Origin: Curtobacterium sp. UCD-KPL2560
Lineage (GTDB): Bacteria; Actinomycetota; Actinomycetes; Actinomycetales; Microbacteriaceae
Direction of reading: 5' to 3'
Assembly (NCBI RefSeq): GCF_001705035.1
Contig: NZ_MCIG01000021.1
Span: forward strand, 1-42,112
Length of the DNA stretch: 42,112 nt
Part shown: positions 11,460 to 19,647 of the stretch, one piece after another
How positions within the stretch are numbered: position 1 is the first letter of the stretch
How the letters are laid out: each line of letters begins with the position of its first letter
Position numbers and translations under genes: made by a program
Notes under the pieces: model-generated
The model's input: the letters and a program-made list of their open reading frames with translations, nothing else
Told to the model about the DNA's origin: nothing
Databases searched by the model: none

Positions 11460-13952
11460 TCAGTCGCGCAGGGTCGCCCCGAATCGCTCGCCGGCACGTC
11501 GGACGGCGCCGTCACGGGCCTCGGAGGCCTCGGCAGCGGTCAGCGTGCGGTCCGTGGCACGGAAACGCAGGGCGAACGTCAGGGACTTCTGTCCCTCGTC
11601 CACGCCCGTGCCCCGGTAGTCGTCCACGAGCCGAGCATACTCCAGCAGCTCTCCGGCGCCAGAGCGCACCGTCTCGAGGACGTCACCGGCCGGGACGTCG
11701 ACGTCGACCACGAGCGACAGGTCCTGCGTCGCCGCCGGGTAGGACACGATGGCCCCGACCGACGCGAGCTCGGGCGCCGCCGAGACGAGTGCGTCGAGGT
11801 CGAGTTCGACGACCGCGACGACGCGCGGCAGCACCGCGGCCTCGGTCAGCGCGGGCAGGAGTTCGCCGGCGACACCGACGACCGTGTCCCCGACGAGCAG
11901 GGACGCGGCACGACCCGGGTGGAGCGACGGGTGCGCGGTCTGCGTGACCGTGAGCTCGACCCCGACCGCCCACGCGACCGTGCGGGCGACGTCGAGCGCG
12001 TCCGCGATGCCGTACGGCTCGGCCGTGACCCCGGGCTGCTTCACGACGCGGTTGCCCGTGAGCAGGGCCGCGACGTGGAACGGCTGCGGCGGCAGGGAGG
12101 CGTCGAGCGCCGCGAGCGTGTCGGCGTCGGGCCGGGCGGCCCCGGCCGGGACGGCGTCCGTGCCGAGCTGTTGGCCCGGGGTGGGCAGGAAGACGCGGGA
12201 GGTCTCGTACAGGGCGACGTCCACGAGTCCGCGCGAGACGTTTCGACGCGCGGCGTCGACGAGCGCGGGGACGGCGCTCCGACGGAGCAGGTCCTGCTCG
12301 CTGTCGAGGGCGTTCGCGAGCCGCACGCTCGGGCCGCCGTCGCCGTCGATGCCCGGGTACGCGTCCTGCGTCGCCCGCGACACGAACGGCGCCGTGACGA
12401 CCTCGACGAGGCCGGCGGACGCGAGGGCAGCGGCGACCCGACGACGGGCACGCTGGTGCGCGGTCAGACCACGGCCGGGCGGGGCCACGGGCAGCACGCT
12501 CGGGATGCGGTCGTACCCGACGATGCGGGCGACCTCCTCGACCAGGGAGACGTCGTCGACGAGGTCGGGACGCCAGGTCGGCGGCGTGACCGTCAGCTGG
12601 TCGCCGTCGACCGCGACCGTGGCACCGAGGGCGCGCAGGGTCTCGACGACCTCGGCCTCGGTGTACGGGACGCCGATCAGCTCGCCCGGACGCCCGGTGC
12701 GCATCACGACGGCAGCGCGGGGCGTGGTGTCGACGAGCGTCGACCCGAGGGTGTCGGGCGTCCCGCCGGCCAGCTCGACGAGCAGGTCGACGGCACGGTT
12801 CGCCGCGGCCTCGGCCACGAGCGGGTCGACGCCGCGCTCGAAGCGCTTCGACGCCTCGCTCGGCAGCTTGTGCCGCCGGGCGGTGCGGGCGATCGACACC
12901 TGGTCGAAGCCCGCGGCCTCGATCAGGACGTCGGTCGTCGTGCCGGAGATCTCGGTGCGGGCGCCACCCATGACGCCGGCGAGGCCGACCGGACCCTGGT
13001 CGTCGGTGATGACGAGGTCCTCGGCGTCGAGCGTGCGCGTGACGTCGTCGAGGGTGACGAGCTGCTCCCCCGCGGTGGCGCGGCGGACGCCGAGGCCGCC
13101 CTGCACCTTCGCGAGGTCGTAGCCGTGCAGCGGCTGGCCGAGCTCGAACATCACGTAGTTCGTGACGTCGACCGGCAGCGAGATGGACCGTACGCCGGCG
13201 AGTGCCAGGCGCGACACCATCCACGCCGGTGTCTTCGCGTTCGGGTCGATGCCGCGCACGACGCGGGTCACGAAGGTGTGCGCGCCGACACGACCCCGGA
13301 TCGGGGCCTGGTCGTCGACCGTCACCCGGAAGCCGTCGCCGGAACGGCGCGTCGCACGCTCGGCGGGGTCGTGGAAGGACGCACCGGTGGCGTGGGCGTA
13401 CTCGCGGGCGACGCCGCGGATGCTCATCGCGTAGCCGCGGTCCGGCGTGACGTTGATCTCGACCGCGGCGTCGTCGAGGCCGAGCAGCGCGATCGCGTCG
13501 GTGCCCACCTCGGGCTCCATGCCGAGATCGGCGAAGCGCAGGATGCCGTCGTGCTCGTCGCCGAGCCCGAGCTCGCGGGCCGAGGCGATCATGCCGTCGG
13601 ACACGTGCCCGTACGTCTTGCGGGCCGCGATCGGGAAGGGCCCGGGCAGCACGGCGCCGGGCAGCGTCACCACGACGAGGTCGCCCACGTCGAAGTTGTG
13701 CGCGCCGCAGACGATGCCGCGCGGTTCGCCGTCGCCGACGTCCACCTGGCACCAGTTGATCGTCTTGCCGTTCTTCTGCGGCTCCGGCTCGCGCTCGAGC
13801 ACCCGGCCGACCACGATCGGCCCCGTGAGGTCGTTCGTGTGGACGGCTTCTTCCTCGAAGCCCACGGACACGAGGGCCGCGTGGACGTGCTCGAGGGAGA
13901 CGTCGTCGGGCAGGTCGACGTTCTCGCCGAGCCAACTGATCGGGATGCGCAT
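11460..13952 (-). CDS. pheT: phenylalanine--tRNA ligase beta subunit
   Basis: Beta subunit of the alpha2-beta2 PheRS. The 830 residues show the standard order: MRIPISWLGENVDLP start, an OB-fold tRNA-binding domain (about 40-150, GPIVVGRVLE and GIVCGAHNF), B3/B4 editing region, B5 domain, the catalytic-like module, and the C-terminal ferredoxin-fold anticodon-binding domain ending in FALRFRATDRTLT. The ATG overlaps the pheS stop by one base (TGATG), so the subunits are translated together. Confidence 0.97.
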   Translation of the reverse strand: MRIPISWLGENVDLPDDVSLEHVHAALVSVGFEEEAVHTNDLTGPIVVGRVLEREPEPQKNGKTINWCQVDVGDGEPRGIVCGAHNFDVGDLVVVTLPGAVLPGPFPIAARKTYGHVSDGMIASARELGLGDEHDGILRFADLGMEPEVGTDAIALLGLDDAAVEINVTPDRGYAMSIRGVAREYAHATGASFHDPAERATRRSGDGFRVTVDDQAPIRGRVGAHTFVTRVVRGIDPNAKTPAWMVSRLALAGVRSISLPVDVTNYVMFELGQPLHGYDLAKVQGGLGVRRATAGEQLVTLDDVTRTLDAEDLVITDDQGPVGLAGVMGGARTEISGTTTDVLIEAAGFDQVSIARTARRHKLPSEASKRFERGVDPLVAEAAANRAVDLLVELAGGTPDTLGSTLVDTTPRAAVVMRTGRPGELIGVPYTEAEVVETLRALGATVAVDGDQLTVTPPTWRPDLVDDVSLVEEVARIVGYDRIPSVLPVAPPGRGLTAHQRARRRVAAALASAGLVEVVTAPFVSRATQDAYPGIDGDGGPSVRLANALDSEQDLLRRSAVPALVDAARRNVSRGLVDVALYETSRVFLPTPGQQLGTDAVPAGAARPDADTLAALDASLPPQPFHVAALLTGNRVVKQPGVTAEPYGIADALDVARTVAWAVGVELTVTQTAHPSLHPGRAASLLVGDTVVGVAGELLPALTEAAVLPRVVAVVELDLDALVSAAPELASVGAIVSYPAATQDLSLVVDVDVPAGDVLETVRSGAGELLEYARLVDDYRGTGVDEGQKSLTFALRFRATDRTLTAAEASEARDGAVRRAGERFGATLRD

Positions 13953-14992
13953 CAGACCACCGTTCCGAACTGCTGGGAGAAGCGGATGTCGCCCTCGAGG
14001 AAGTCACGCATGTCGTTGAGGCCGTTGCGGAACTGCAGCGTCCGCTCGATGCCCATGCCGAACGCGAAGCCCTGGTACTCGTCCGGGTCGATCCCGGCGG
14101 CGCGCAGCACGTTGGGGTTCACCATGCCGCAGCCACCCCACTCGACCCAGCGTGCCCCGCCCTTGGCGTTCGGCTGCCAGACGTCCATCTCGGCGCTCGG
14201 CTCGGTGAACGGGAAGTAGTTCGGGCGGAGACGGATCTGCGCCTCGGCCCCGAAGACCTGGCGGGCGAAGTGCTCGAGCGTGCCGCGCAGGTGCGCCATC
14301 GTCAGGCCCTTGTCGATCGCGATGCCCTCGACCTGGGTGAAGACCGGCAGGTGCGTCGCGTCGAGCTCGTCGGCGCGGTACACCCGCCCCGGGGCGATGA
14401 CGTACAGCGGGAGCTCGCGGGACAGGAGCGACCGGATCTGCACCGGCGAGGTGTGCGTGCGCATCACCAGGTGCCGGTCGACCGGCTCGACGAAGACCGT
14501 GTCGGCCATCGCGCGGGCCGGGTGGTCCTGGTCGAAGTTCAGCGCGTCGAAGTTGAACCACTCGTGCTCGAGTTCGGGGCCCTCGGCGACCTCCCACCCC
14601 ATGCCGACGAAGATGTCGGCCACGGTCTCGTTGAGCAGCGAGAGCGGGTGGCGCGAGCCGTGCGCCCGACGGCTCGGCAGCGCCGTGACGTCGACGCGCT
14701 CGGCCTCGAGCCGGGCGTGTTCCTCGGCCTGCGCCAGGACGGACTCCTGCGCGGCGACCGCCTGGTTCACCTGGCCGCGCGCCTGGCCGACGAGCTTGCC
14801 GGCCGCGGCCTTCTGCTCCTTCGGCACGCTGCGCATCGCGGCGTTCATGCGCGCGAGCACGGACTGCTCGCCCGTGTGCTCGGCCCGGGCCTGCTTCAGC
14901 TCGGCCACGGACGTCGCGGCGCGGACGGCCGCGAGGGCGTCGTCCACGGCGGCGGCGACGGCCGCTTCGCTGATCTCGAGAGGTTCTGACAC
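13952..14992 (-). CDS. pheS: phenylalanine--tRNA ligase alpha subunit
   Basis: Catalytic subunit that activates phenylalanine. The 346 residues have an N-terminal coiled-coil (about 1-95, Ala/Glu/Gln-rich), then class II motif 2 (RVYRADELDATHLPVFTQ) and motif 3 (GFAFGMGIERTLQFRNGLND). The GTG at 14992 is chosen because the frame upstream belongs to the methyltransferase gene in another register. A TAGGAT box lies eight bases before this GTG, so the mRNA is probably leaderless or nearly so. Confidence 0.97.
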   Translation of the reverse strand: MSEPLEISEAAVAAAVDDALAAVRAATSVAELKQARAEHTGEQSVLARMNAAMRSVPKEQKAAAGKLVGQARGQVNQAVAAQESVLAQAEEHARLEAERVDVTALPSRRAHGSRHPLSLLNETVADIFVGMGWEVAEGPELEHEWFNFDALNFDQDHPARAMADTVFVEPVDRHLVMRTHTSPVQIRSLLSRELPLYVIAPGRVYRADELDATHLPVFTQVEGIAIDKGLTMAHLRGTLEHFARQVFGAEAQIRLRPNYFPFTEPSAEMDVWQPNAKGGARWVEWGGCGMVNPNVLRAAGIDPDEYQGFAFGMGIERTLQFRNGLNDMRDFLEGDIRFSQQFGTVV

Positions 14993-15000
14993 GAGGCCCG

Positions 15001-15006
15001 ATCCTA
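15001..15006 (-). promoter_or_regulatory. -10 box of a leaderless pheST promoter
   Basis: TAGGAT on the minus strand, eight bases before the pheS GTG. No good -35 match is seen. The same hexamer is the -10 of the proximal rrn promoter. It would let pheST be expressed independently of the upstream methyltransferase gene. Confidence 0.55.
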
Positions 15007-15063
15007 CCGGCCGCCGGGATACCGCCGTCCTGTACCGAGCGGTCGGTGGAGGAACCCCGGCGG

Positions 15064-15951
15064 TCAGACCCCTGTGGAGGAGGAAGCCGCCCGCTGCGCG
15101 AACGCGCTCTCGTACAGGCAGACCGAGGCGGCCGTGGCGAGGTTCATCGACTCGGCGCGACCGTAGATCGGCACCTTCACCGCGCGGTCCACGAGCGCCA
15201 GGTCCTCGTCGGTGAGCCCGCGGGCCTCGTTGCCGAAGACCCACGCGGTCGGGCCGTCGAGCATGCCGTCGGCGCGCACGTCGGGCAGGTCGTCCCCCGA
15301 GACGTCGGCAGCGAGCACGGTGTAGCCGAGGCCCTTCGCACGGGAGACCGCGTCGGCGAGCGTCACGCCGACCGACACCGGCACGTGGAACAGCGAGCCC
15401 GTCGTCGAGCGCACGACCTTCGGGTTGTACGGGTCGACGCTGCGGCCCGTGAGCACGACCGCGTCGGCACCGGCGGAGTCGGCGGCGCGGATGATGGTGC
15501 CCGCGTTCCCCGGGTCCCGCACCTCCTCGAGGATGGCGACCAGACCGGGCAGGGCGCCCGACGCGGCGGACGCGCCACGGGCCTCCTGGTCGGCACCGGC
15601 GTCGCCGGCCGCGGCGCCCGCGCGGTCCGGGAAGACGTCCTTCACCGACGTCGGGAACTGCTGGCAGACCGCGACGACCCCCTGCGGCGTGACCGTGTCG
15701 GCCATCGCGTCGAGGACCTGCTCGGTCACGAACCAGGTGTCCACCGGCGCGTCGTCGAGGGCGTACCGTGCCGCCGCCGTCGGCGTCACGTACAGCTCGC
15801 GGAGCATCTCCGGGCGGGACGCGATCGCCTCGCGGACGGCCTGCGGGCCCTCGAGCAGGAACAGCCCGGTGTCGGCCCGGACGTCCTTCTTCGCCAGTGC
15901 TGCCACGGCCTTGACGCGGCCGGCCTTGGGGTTCTCGAGGAGATCGCTCAC
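15064..15951 (-). CDS. SpoU/TrmH-family RNA 2'-O-methyltransferase
   Basis: Transfers a methyl group from S-adenosylmethionine to a ribose 2'-OH in rRNA or tRNA. The 295 residues end in a SPOUT domain with all three motifs: EEVRDPGNAGTIIRAAD, VFGNEARGL, and VKVPIYGRAESMNLATAAS (trefoil-knot SAM site). The N-terminal 100 residues match the substrate-binding domain of the rRNA methylase group. A linker of about 25 Ala/Gly/Asp residues separates the two. Location directly upstream of pheST is a common actinobacterial order. The exact target nucleotide cannot be inferred. The GTG at 15951 has a TAGACT box six bases upstream. Confidence 0.93.
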   Translation of the reverse strand: MSDLLENPKAGRVKAVAALAKKDVRADTGLFLLEGPQAVREAIASRPEMLRELYVTPTAAARYALDDAPVDTWFVTEQVLDAMADTVTPQGVVAVCQQFPTSVKDVFPDRAGAAAGDAGADQEARGASAASGALPGLVAILEEVRDPGNAGTIIRAADSAGADAVVLTGRSVDPYNPKVVRSTTGSLFHVPVSVGVTLADAVSRAKGLGYTVLAADVSGDDLPDVRADGMLDGPTAWVFGNEARGLTDEDLALVDRAVKVPIYGRAESMNLATAASVCLYESAFAQRAASSSTGV

Positions 15952-15957
15952 ACCGAG

Positions 15958-15963
15958 AGTCTA
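15958..15963 (-). promoter_or_regulatory. -10 box of a leaderless methyltransferase promoter
   Basis: TAGACT on the minus strand, six bases before the GTG start at 15951. It lies downstream of the rplT terminator hairpin, which fits a fresh transcription start. Confidence 0.55.
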
Positions 15964-16033
15964 GGAACCCCCACGCGGTCACGGCGACGCCCAGGCCACC
16001 TCCGGGACGGGGACACCCCGGCGCGGACACGAC

Positions 16034-16067
16034 GACGCCCCCGTCCCACGGAGGGGACGGGGGCGTC
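16034..16067 (-). terminator. terminator of the infC-rpmI-rplT operon
   Basis: A perfect 14-bp stem pairs GACGCCCCCGTCCC (16034-16047) with GGGACGGGGGCGTC (16054-16067) around a six-base loop, 17 bases past the rplT stop codon. No U-tract follows. Confidence 0.8.
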
Positions 16068-16084
16068 GGCAGCAGTCGGTCGGA

Positions 16085-16468
16085 CTACGCAGCCTTGGGG
16101 GCCGAGGTGTCGGCCGGCAGGGCGTTCTTGGCGGTCTCGACGAGCGCCGCGAAGGTCTCGGGGTTGTTCACCGCGAGGTCCGCGAGGATGCGACGGTCGA
16201 CCTCGACGCCGGCCAGGCCGAGGCCCTGGATGAGGCGGTTGTAGGTCAGGCCGTTCGCACGGGACGCAGCGTTGATGCGCTGGATCCAGAGGCGACGGAA
16301 CTCGCCCTTCTTGGCGTGACGGTCGCGGTACGCGTAGACGAGGGAGTGGGTGACCTGCTCCTTGGCCTTGCGGTACAGACGCGAACGCTGGCCGCGGTAG
16401 CCCTCGGCGCGCTCGAGGATGACGCGGCGCTTCTTGGCGGCGTTGACCGCTCTCTTTACTCGTGCCAT
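16085..16468 (-). CDS. rplT: 50S ribosomal protein L20
   Basis: Early-assembly protein of the large subunit that binds 23S rRNA. The 127 residues match the family throughout: [55 protein letters not shown] short Ala/Pro tail is present at the C-terminus. It is 28 bases after rpmI and ends the operon. Confidence 0.98.
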   Translation of the reverse strand: MARVKRAVNAAKKRRVILERAEGYRGQRSRLYRKAKEQVTHSLVYAYRDRHAKKGEFRRLWIQRINAASRANGLTYNRLIQGLGLAGVEVDRRILADLAVNNPETFAALVETAKNALPADTSAPKAA

Positions 16469-16496
16469 TGCAGTGTTCCTTTACGAATCCGGGGGC

Positions 16497-16691
16497 TCAG
16501 TGGCCGAGGAGCTTCTTGACGTTCTTGGCGTCGGCCTTCGACAGGACCTGGTCCTCGTTGAGGCGTGCCTTGCGCTTGGCAGACTTGACCTCGAGGTTGT
16601 GACGCATACCGGCCTGCTGCTTCATGATCTTGCCGCTGCCGGTGACCTTGAAGCGCTTCTTCGACCCGGAGTGGGTCTTCTGCTTGGGCAT
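16497..16691 (-). CDS. rpmI: 50S ribosomal protein L35
   Basis: The 64 residues match bacterial L35: [20 protein letters not shown], then a lysine-rich helix and a LLGH end. The frame is open further upstream, but the ATG at 16691 gives the conserved start and is preceded by GGAAAGG. It lies between infC and rplT as in most bacteria. Confidence 0.98.
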   Translation of the reverse strand: MPKQKTHSGSKKRFKVTGSGKIMKQQAGMRHNLEVKSAKRKARLNEDQVLSKADAKNVKKLLGH

Positions 16692-16770
16692 GGTGGTGCC
16701 TTTCCGTGGGGTGGGATGGGGGCCGCGCCGTTGCGGTCGGGAGGACTGCGCGGGATCGGTCCGGGAGGAC

Positions 16771-17418
<648 letters not shown>

Positions 17419-17728
17419 GCGGAGCTCCTTCAATCAGGTGGTGGTCGTTCGGGGCTGTTGCCCTGGACGACGGCACGAGAGAGGAGATCTGACGCTCGGA
17501 TCGGGACCCGTTCGGCAGCCGCCCGACGTCGGACCCGGGAGGTCCGGCCTGTCGCGGTGCGGCACGGTGGTGCTGCACGCCCGACGGAGCGGTTGGGACC
17601 CGGTAGCCTGTGGTGCACGGCCGCGGGTGGGAGAGACTCCTCTTCTACGACACCGTTCGACTGCTCCGGAACGAGTTCCGAGGCGCGCGGACAGTGTCTG
17701 CCGTCGGCGAGTCTAGCAGAGGAGCACC
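17419..17728 (-). promoter_or_regulatory. infC leader region and promoter candidate
   Basis: About 300 bases without a gene lie between infC and the divergent DUF1844 gene. A TAGACT box (17710-17715, minus strand) could start infC transcription, giving a leader of nearly 290 nucleotides. The leader has a short GGACC/GGTCC hairpin around 17530-17545 and a CTCCTCTC stretch (17479-17486) complementary to part of the infC Shine-Dalgarno sequence. I see no U-tract terminator and cannot assign it to a known L20/infC leader class. The length suggests control at the leader level. Confidence 0.4.
17425..17430 (-). promoter_or_regulatory. Shine-Dalgarno sequence that decides the infC start
   Basis: AAGGAG on the minus strand, with six bases (CTCCGC) before the ATC at 17416-17418. 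It is one of the strongest ribosome sites in the window and places initiation at ATC rather than at the TTG that abuts it upstream. Confidence 0.75.
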
Positions 17729-18082
17729 GTGACCGACACCCCACCCACCGAGGACGCCGGAGCCGCCGAGGCGCGCGACATCGCGGAGGTCCCCGCGGTC
17801 GAGCTCATCAACACCGTGGCGGTGCACCTGCTCAGCGCGGCGGCCGTCAAGGTCGGGCTCGCGGACGACCCCGAGTCGCAGACCGACCTGGACGAGGCAC
17901 GCAAGCTCATCACCGCCCTCGCCGGGCTCGTGACCGGGGCGGCGACGGAGATCGGCGACCAGCACGCCCGCCCGCTCCGCGACGGCCTGCGCTCGGTCCA
18001 GCTCGCCTTCCGCGAGGCGTCGAGCATCCCGGACGCACCCGGCAAGGGTCCCGGCGAGAAGTTCACCGGCCCCGTGAACTGA
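17729..18082 (+). CDS. DUF1844 family protein
   Basis: A 117-residue acidic, helical protein matching, from memory, the DUF1844 family that sits divergently next to infC in many actinobacteria. Visible core: [20 protein letters not shown], then a [17 protein letters not shown] helix. The ends are polar. No signal peptide or catalytic motif is seen. The GTG at 17729 has GAGGAG seven bases upstream. The function is unknown. Its constant position suggests a link with translation, but that is inference. Confidence 0.85.
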   Translation: MTDTPPTEDAGAAEARDIAEVPAVELINTVAVHLLSAAAVKVGLADDPESQTDLDEARKLITALAGLVTGAATEIGDQHARPLRDGLRSVQLAFREASSIPDAPGKGPGEKFTGPVN

Positions 18083-18098
18083 CGCGTCCGCCACGGAC

Positions 18099-18146
18099 GA
18101 CGGACGGGAGGCGCGGTGCCGGCTGGCACCGCGCCTCCCGTCCGTC
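18099..18146. terminator. 22-bp perfect hairpin, likely bidirectional terminator
   Basis: The arms at 18099-18120 and 18125-18146 are fully complementary over 22 bases with a four-base loop, in the gap between two convergent genes (DUF1844 and maltokinase). Each arm contains the 10-mer GCGCCTCCCG or its complement, which recurs elsewhere in the window. The remaining spacer up to 18286 has two copies of GGTGCGGACCGC and no gene. Confidence 0.75.
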
Positions 18147-18286
18147 CGTGGTGCGGACCGCAGGACGCGGGACGGACCGGATCCGGACCTCCCGTCCGCC
18201 ACGCGGTGCGGACCGCGGAGCGCTGATCGGACCGGACGCGGGCTTCCCAGCCGACCGCCGTGGTTGCAGCGACCGGCGCGTCGACC

Positions 18287-19546
18287 TCAGTCGGCGCTGC
18301 GCGCCGCGAGCCGCGCCACCGCCGCGAGCGGGATCCCGGCCCAGTCCGGGCGGTTCCGCGTCTCGTAGACCACCTCGTACACGGCCTTGTCGAGCTCGAA
18401 CGCGTCGAGCAGCTCGCGGTGGGTGCGCAGGTCCGCGCCGGTCCCCCGCTGGTAGCCGTCGAGGAACGCCGCACGCGCCTGGCGCGACCACACGCCGGCG
18501 TCGACGAACGGCTGGTCGTGGGCGAGTGCCCCGGCGACGTAGTCGAACGAGCGCAGCATGCCCGCGACGTCGCGCAGCGTGACGTCGGGCAGCGTGCGCT
18601 CGGCGAGCGGGCGGAGCGGCTCGCCCTCGAAGTCGAGGAACACCCACCCGCGCGGCTCGGGGGCGGCGAGCACCTGCCCGAGGTGCAGGTCGCCGTGGAT
18701 GCGCTGCAGGTCCGGCCAGTGCGCGGCGCCGGCCCGCTCGTAGACCCTCCGGATCGCCGCGACGTGCGGCTCGATGGTCGGGGCCTCGCGGACCGCGGCG
18801 TCGAGCCGGGCGTGCATGGTCGCGAGGGCGGTGGCGCGCCGGTCCTCGTCGGCGGGCTCGGTGGGCAGCGCACCGGCGAGCGTGCGGTGCACCTCGGCCA
18901 GGGCCTCGCCGAGCCGTGTGGCGGGTTCCTCCCACGCGGTGCCGTCGCGGGCGTCACGGAGCGCGACCCGCCAGGCGTCGTCGAGACCGGGCAGGAACTC
19001 CTGCGCGAAGGCGAGGTGCCCCTCAGCGGTACCGTCGGCCCGACCGGGGTCCGGCCAGGTCGCCCGGAGCGCGCCGTACACCGCCGGGACGCGGTCGCTG
19101 CCGGCGGCGGAGAGCGCGAGCTGCGTCGTCACGTCGGGGTTGTCGCCGTGGTGCAGGACGCGGAAGACCTTGACGATGACCTGCGCGCCGTCGGCGGTGT
19201 CGCAGATGACCGAGGTGTTCGACTGCTCGCCGGACAGGACGCGGGAGGCCGTGACCTCGCCGATCGGGCGGAGGCTGTCGGGGTCGGCGTCGATCCGGGC
19301 CGCCAAGGCCTGCACCCACGCGGTGTCGGTGGTGCCGTCGACGGGCTCGTCGTCGACCGTGCCGCTGACGGGTACCTGGTACAGGACGGGTCCGGTCGGG
19401 GCGTCGTCGAGGACGAGCCGCGTGCCGTCGGTCTCGGCCACGGTGCGGAGTGCCGGGGTCCCGCCCTTCGCGGCGTACCAGCGCTGCCGGGCGATCCAGC
19501 CCTCGAGCGTGCGGTCGGTGACCTGGACGGGTGCATCGGCGCTCAT
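18287..19546 (-). CDS. mak: maltokinase
   Basis: Phosphorylates maltose to maltose 1-phosphate with ATP, the donor for GlgE in the alpha-glucan pathway. The 419 residues have the Mak N-terminal cap ([13 protein letters not shown] near residue 17) and an aminoglycoside phosphotransferase-like kinase domain with [12 protein letters not shown] and [13 protein letters not shown], the catalytic and metal sites, then [11 protein letters not shown]. In many actinobacteria mak is next to or fused to treS, with glgE and glgB; none of these is in the window, so it stands alone. The ATG at 19546 has a TAGGTT box seven bases upstream. Family is firm; substrate by family. Confidence 0.88.
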   Translation of the reverse strand: MSADAPVQVTDRTLEGWIARQRWYAAKGGTPALRTVAETDGTRLVLDDAPTGPVLYQVPVSGTVDDEPVDGTTDTAWVQALAARIDADPDSLRPIGEVTASRVLSGEQSNTSVICDTADGAQVIVKVFRVLHHGDNPDVTTQLALSAAGSDRVPAVYGALRATWPDPGRADGTAEGHLAFAQEFLPGLDDAWRVALRDARDGTAWEEPATRLGEALAEVHRTLAGALPTEPADEDRRATALATMHARLDAAVREAPTIEPHVAAIRRVYERAGAAHWPDLQRIHGDLHLGQVLAAPEPRGWVFLDFEGEPLRPLAERTLPDVTLRDVAGMLRSFDYVAGALAHDQPFVDAGVWSRQARAAFLDGYQRGTGADLRTHRELLDAFELDKAVYEVVYETRNRPDWAGIPLAAVARLAARSAD

Positions 19547-19553
19547 GCGGTCG

Positions 19554-19559
19554 AACCTA
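19554..19559 (-). promoter_or_regulatory. -10 box of a leaderless maltokinase promoter
   Basis: TAGGTT on the minus strand, seven bases before the ATG at 19546. The same hexamer and spacing precede galU. Confidence 0.55.
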
Positions 19560-19612
19560 CGCGCGGGGGCTGTGGTGCGTCCCGGCCGGTCGTCACCCGG
19601 CCGCCGCGGGTC

Positions 19613-19628
19613 TTTACAACGATGTAGG
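19613..19628 (+). promoter_or_regulatory. LacI-family operator upstream of the glycoside hydrolase gene
   Basis: TTTACAACGATGTAGG is a near-palindrome around a central CG and matches 13 of 16 positions of TTTACAACGTTGTAAA, the kind of site bound by LacI-family sugar repressors in actinobacteria (from memory). It lies 19 bases before the ATG of the glycoside hydrolase gene, in the 101-bp gap to maltokinase. It is strikingly AT-rich for this genome. No regulator gene is in the window. Confidence 0.5.
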
Positions 19629-19647
19629 TGACGGCGACGATGGAGGC

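Noticed and set aside
17419-17433. TTG at 17433 as the infC start
   Set aside because: It overlaps the Shine-Dalgarno sequence, adds five residues not seen in the family, and the ATC downstream has ideal spacing.
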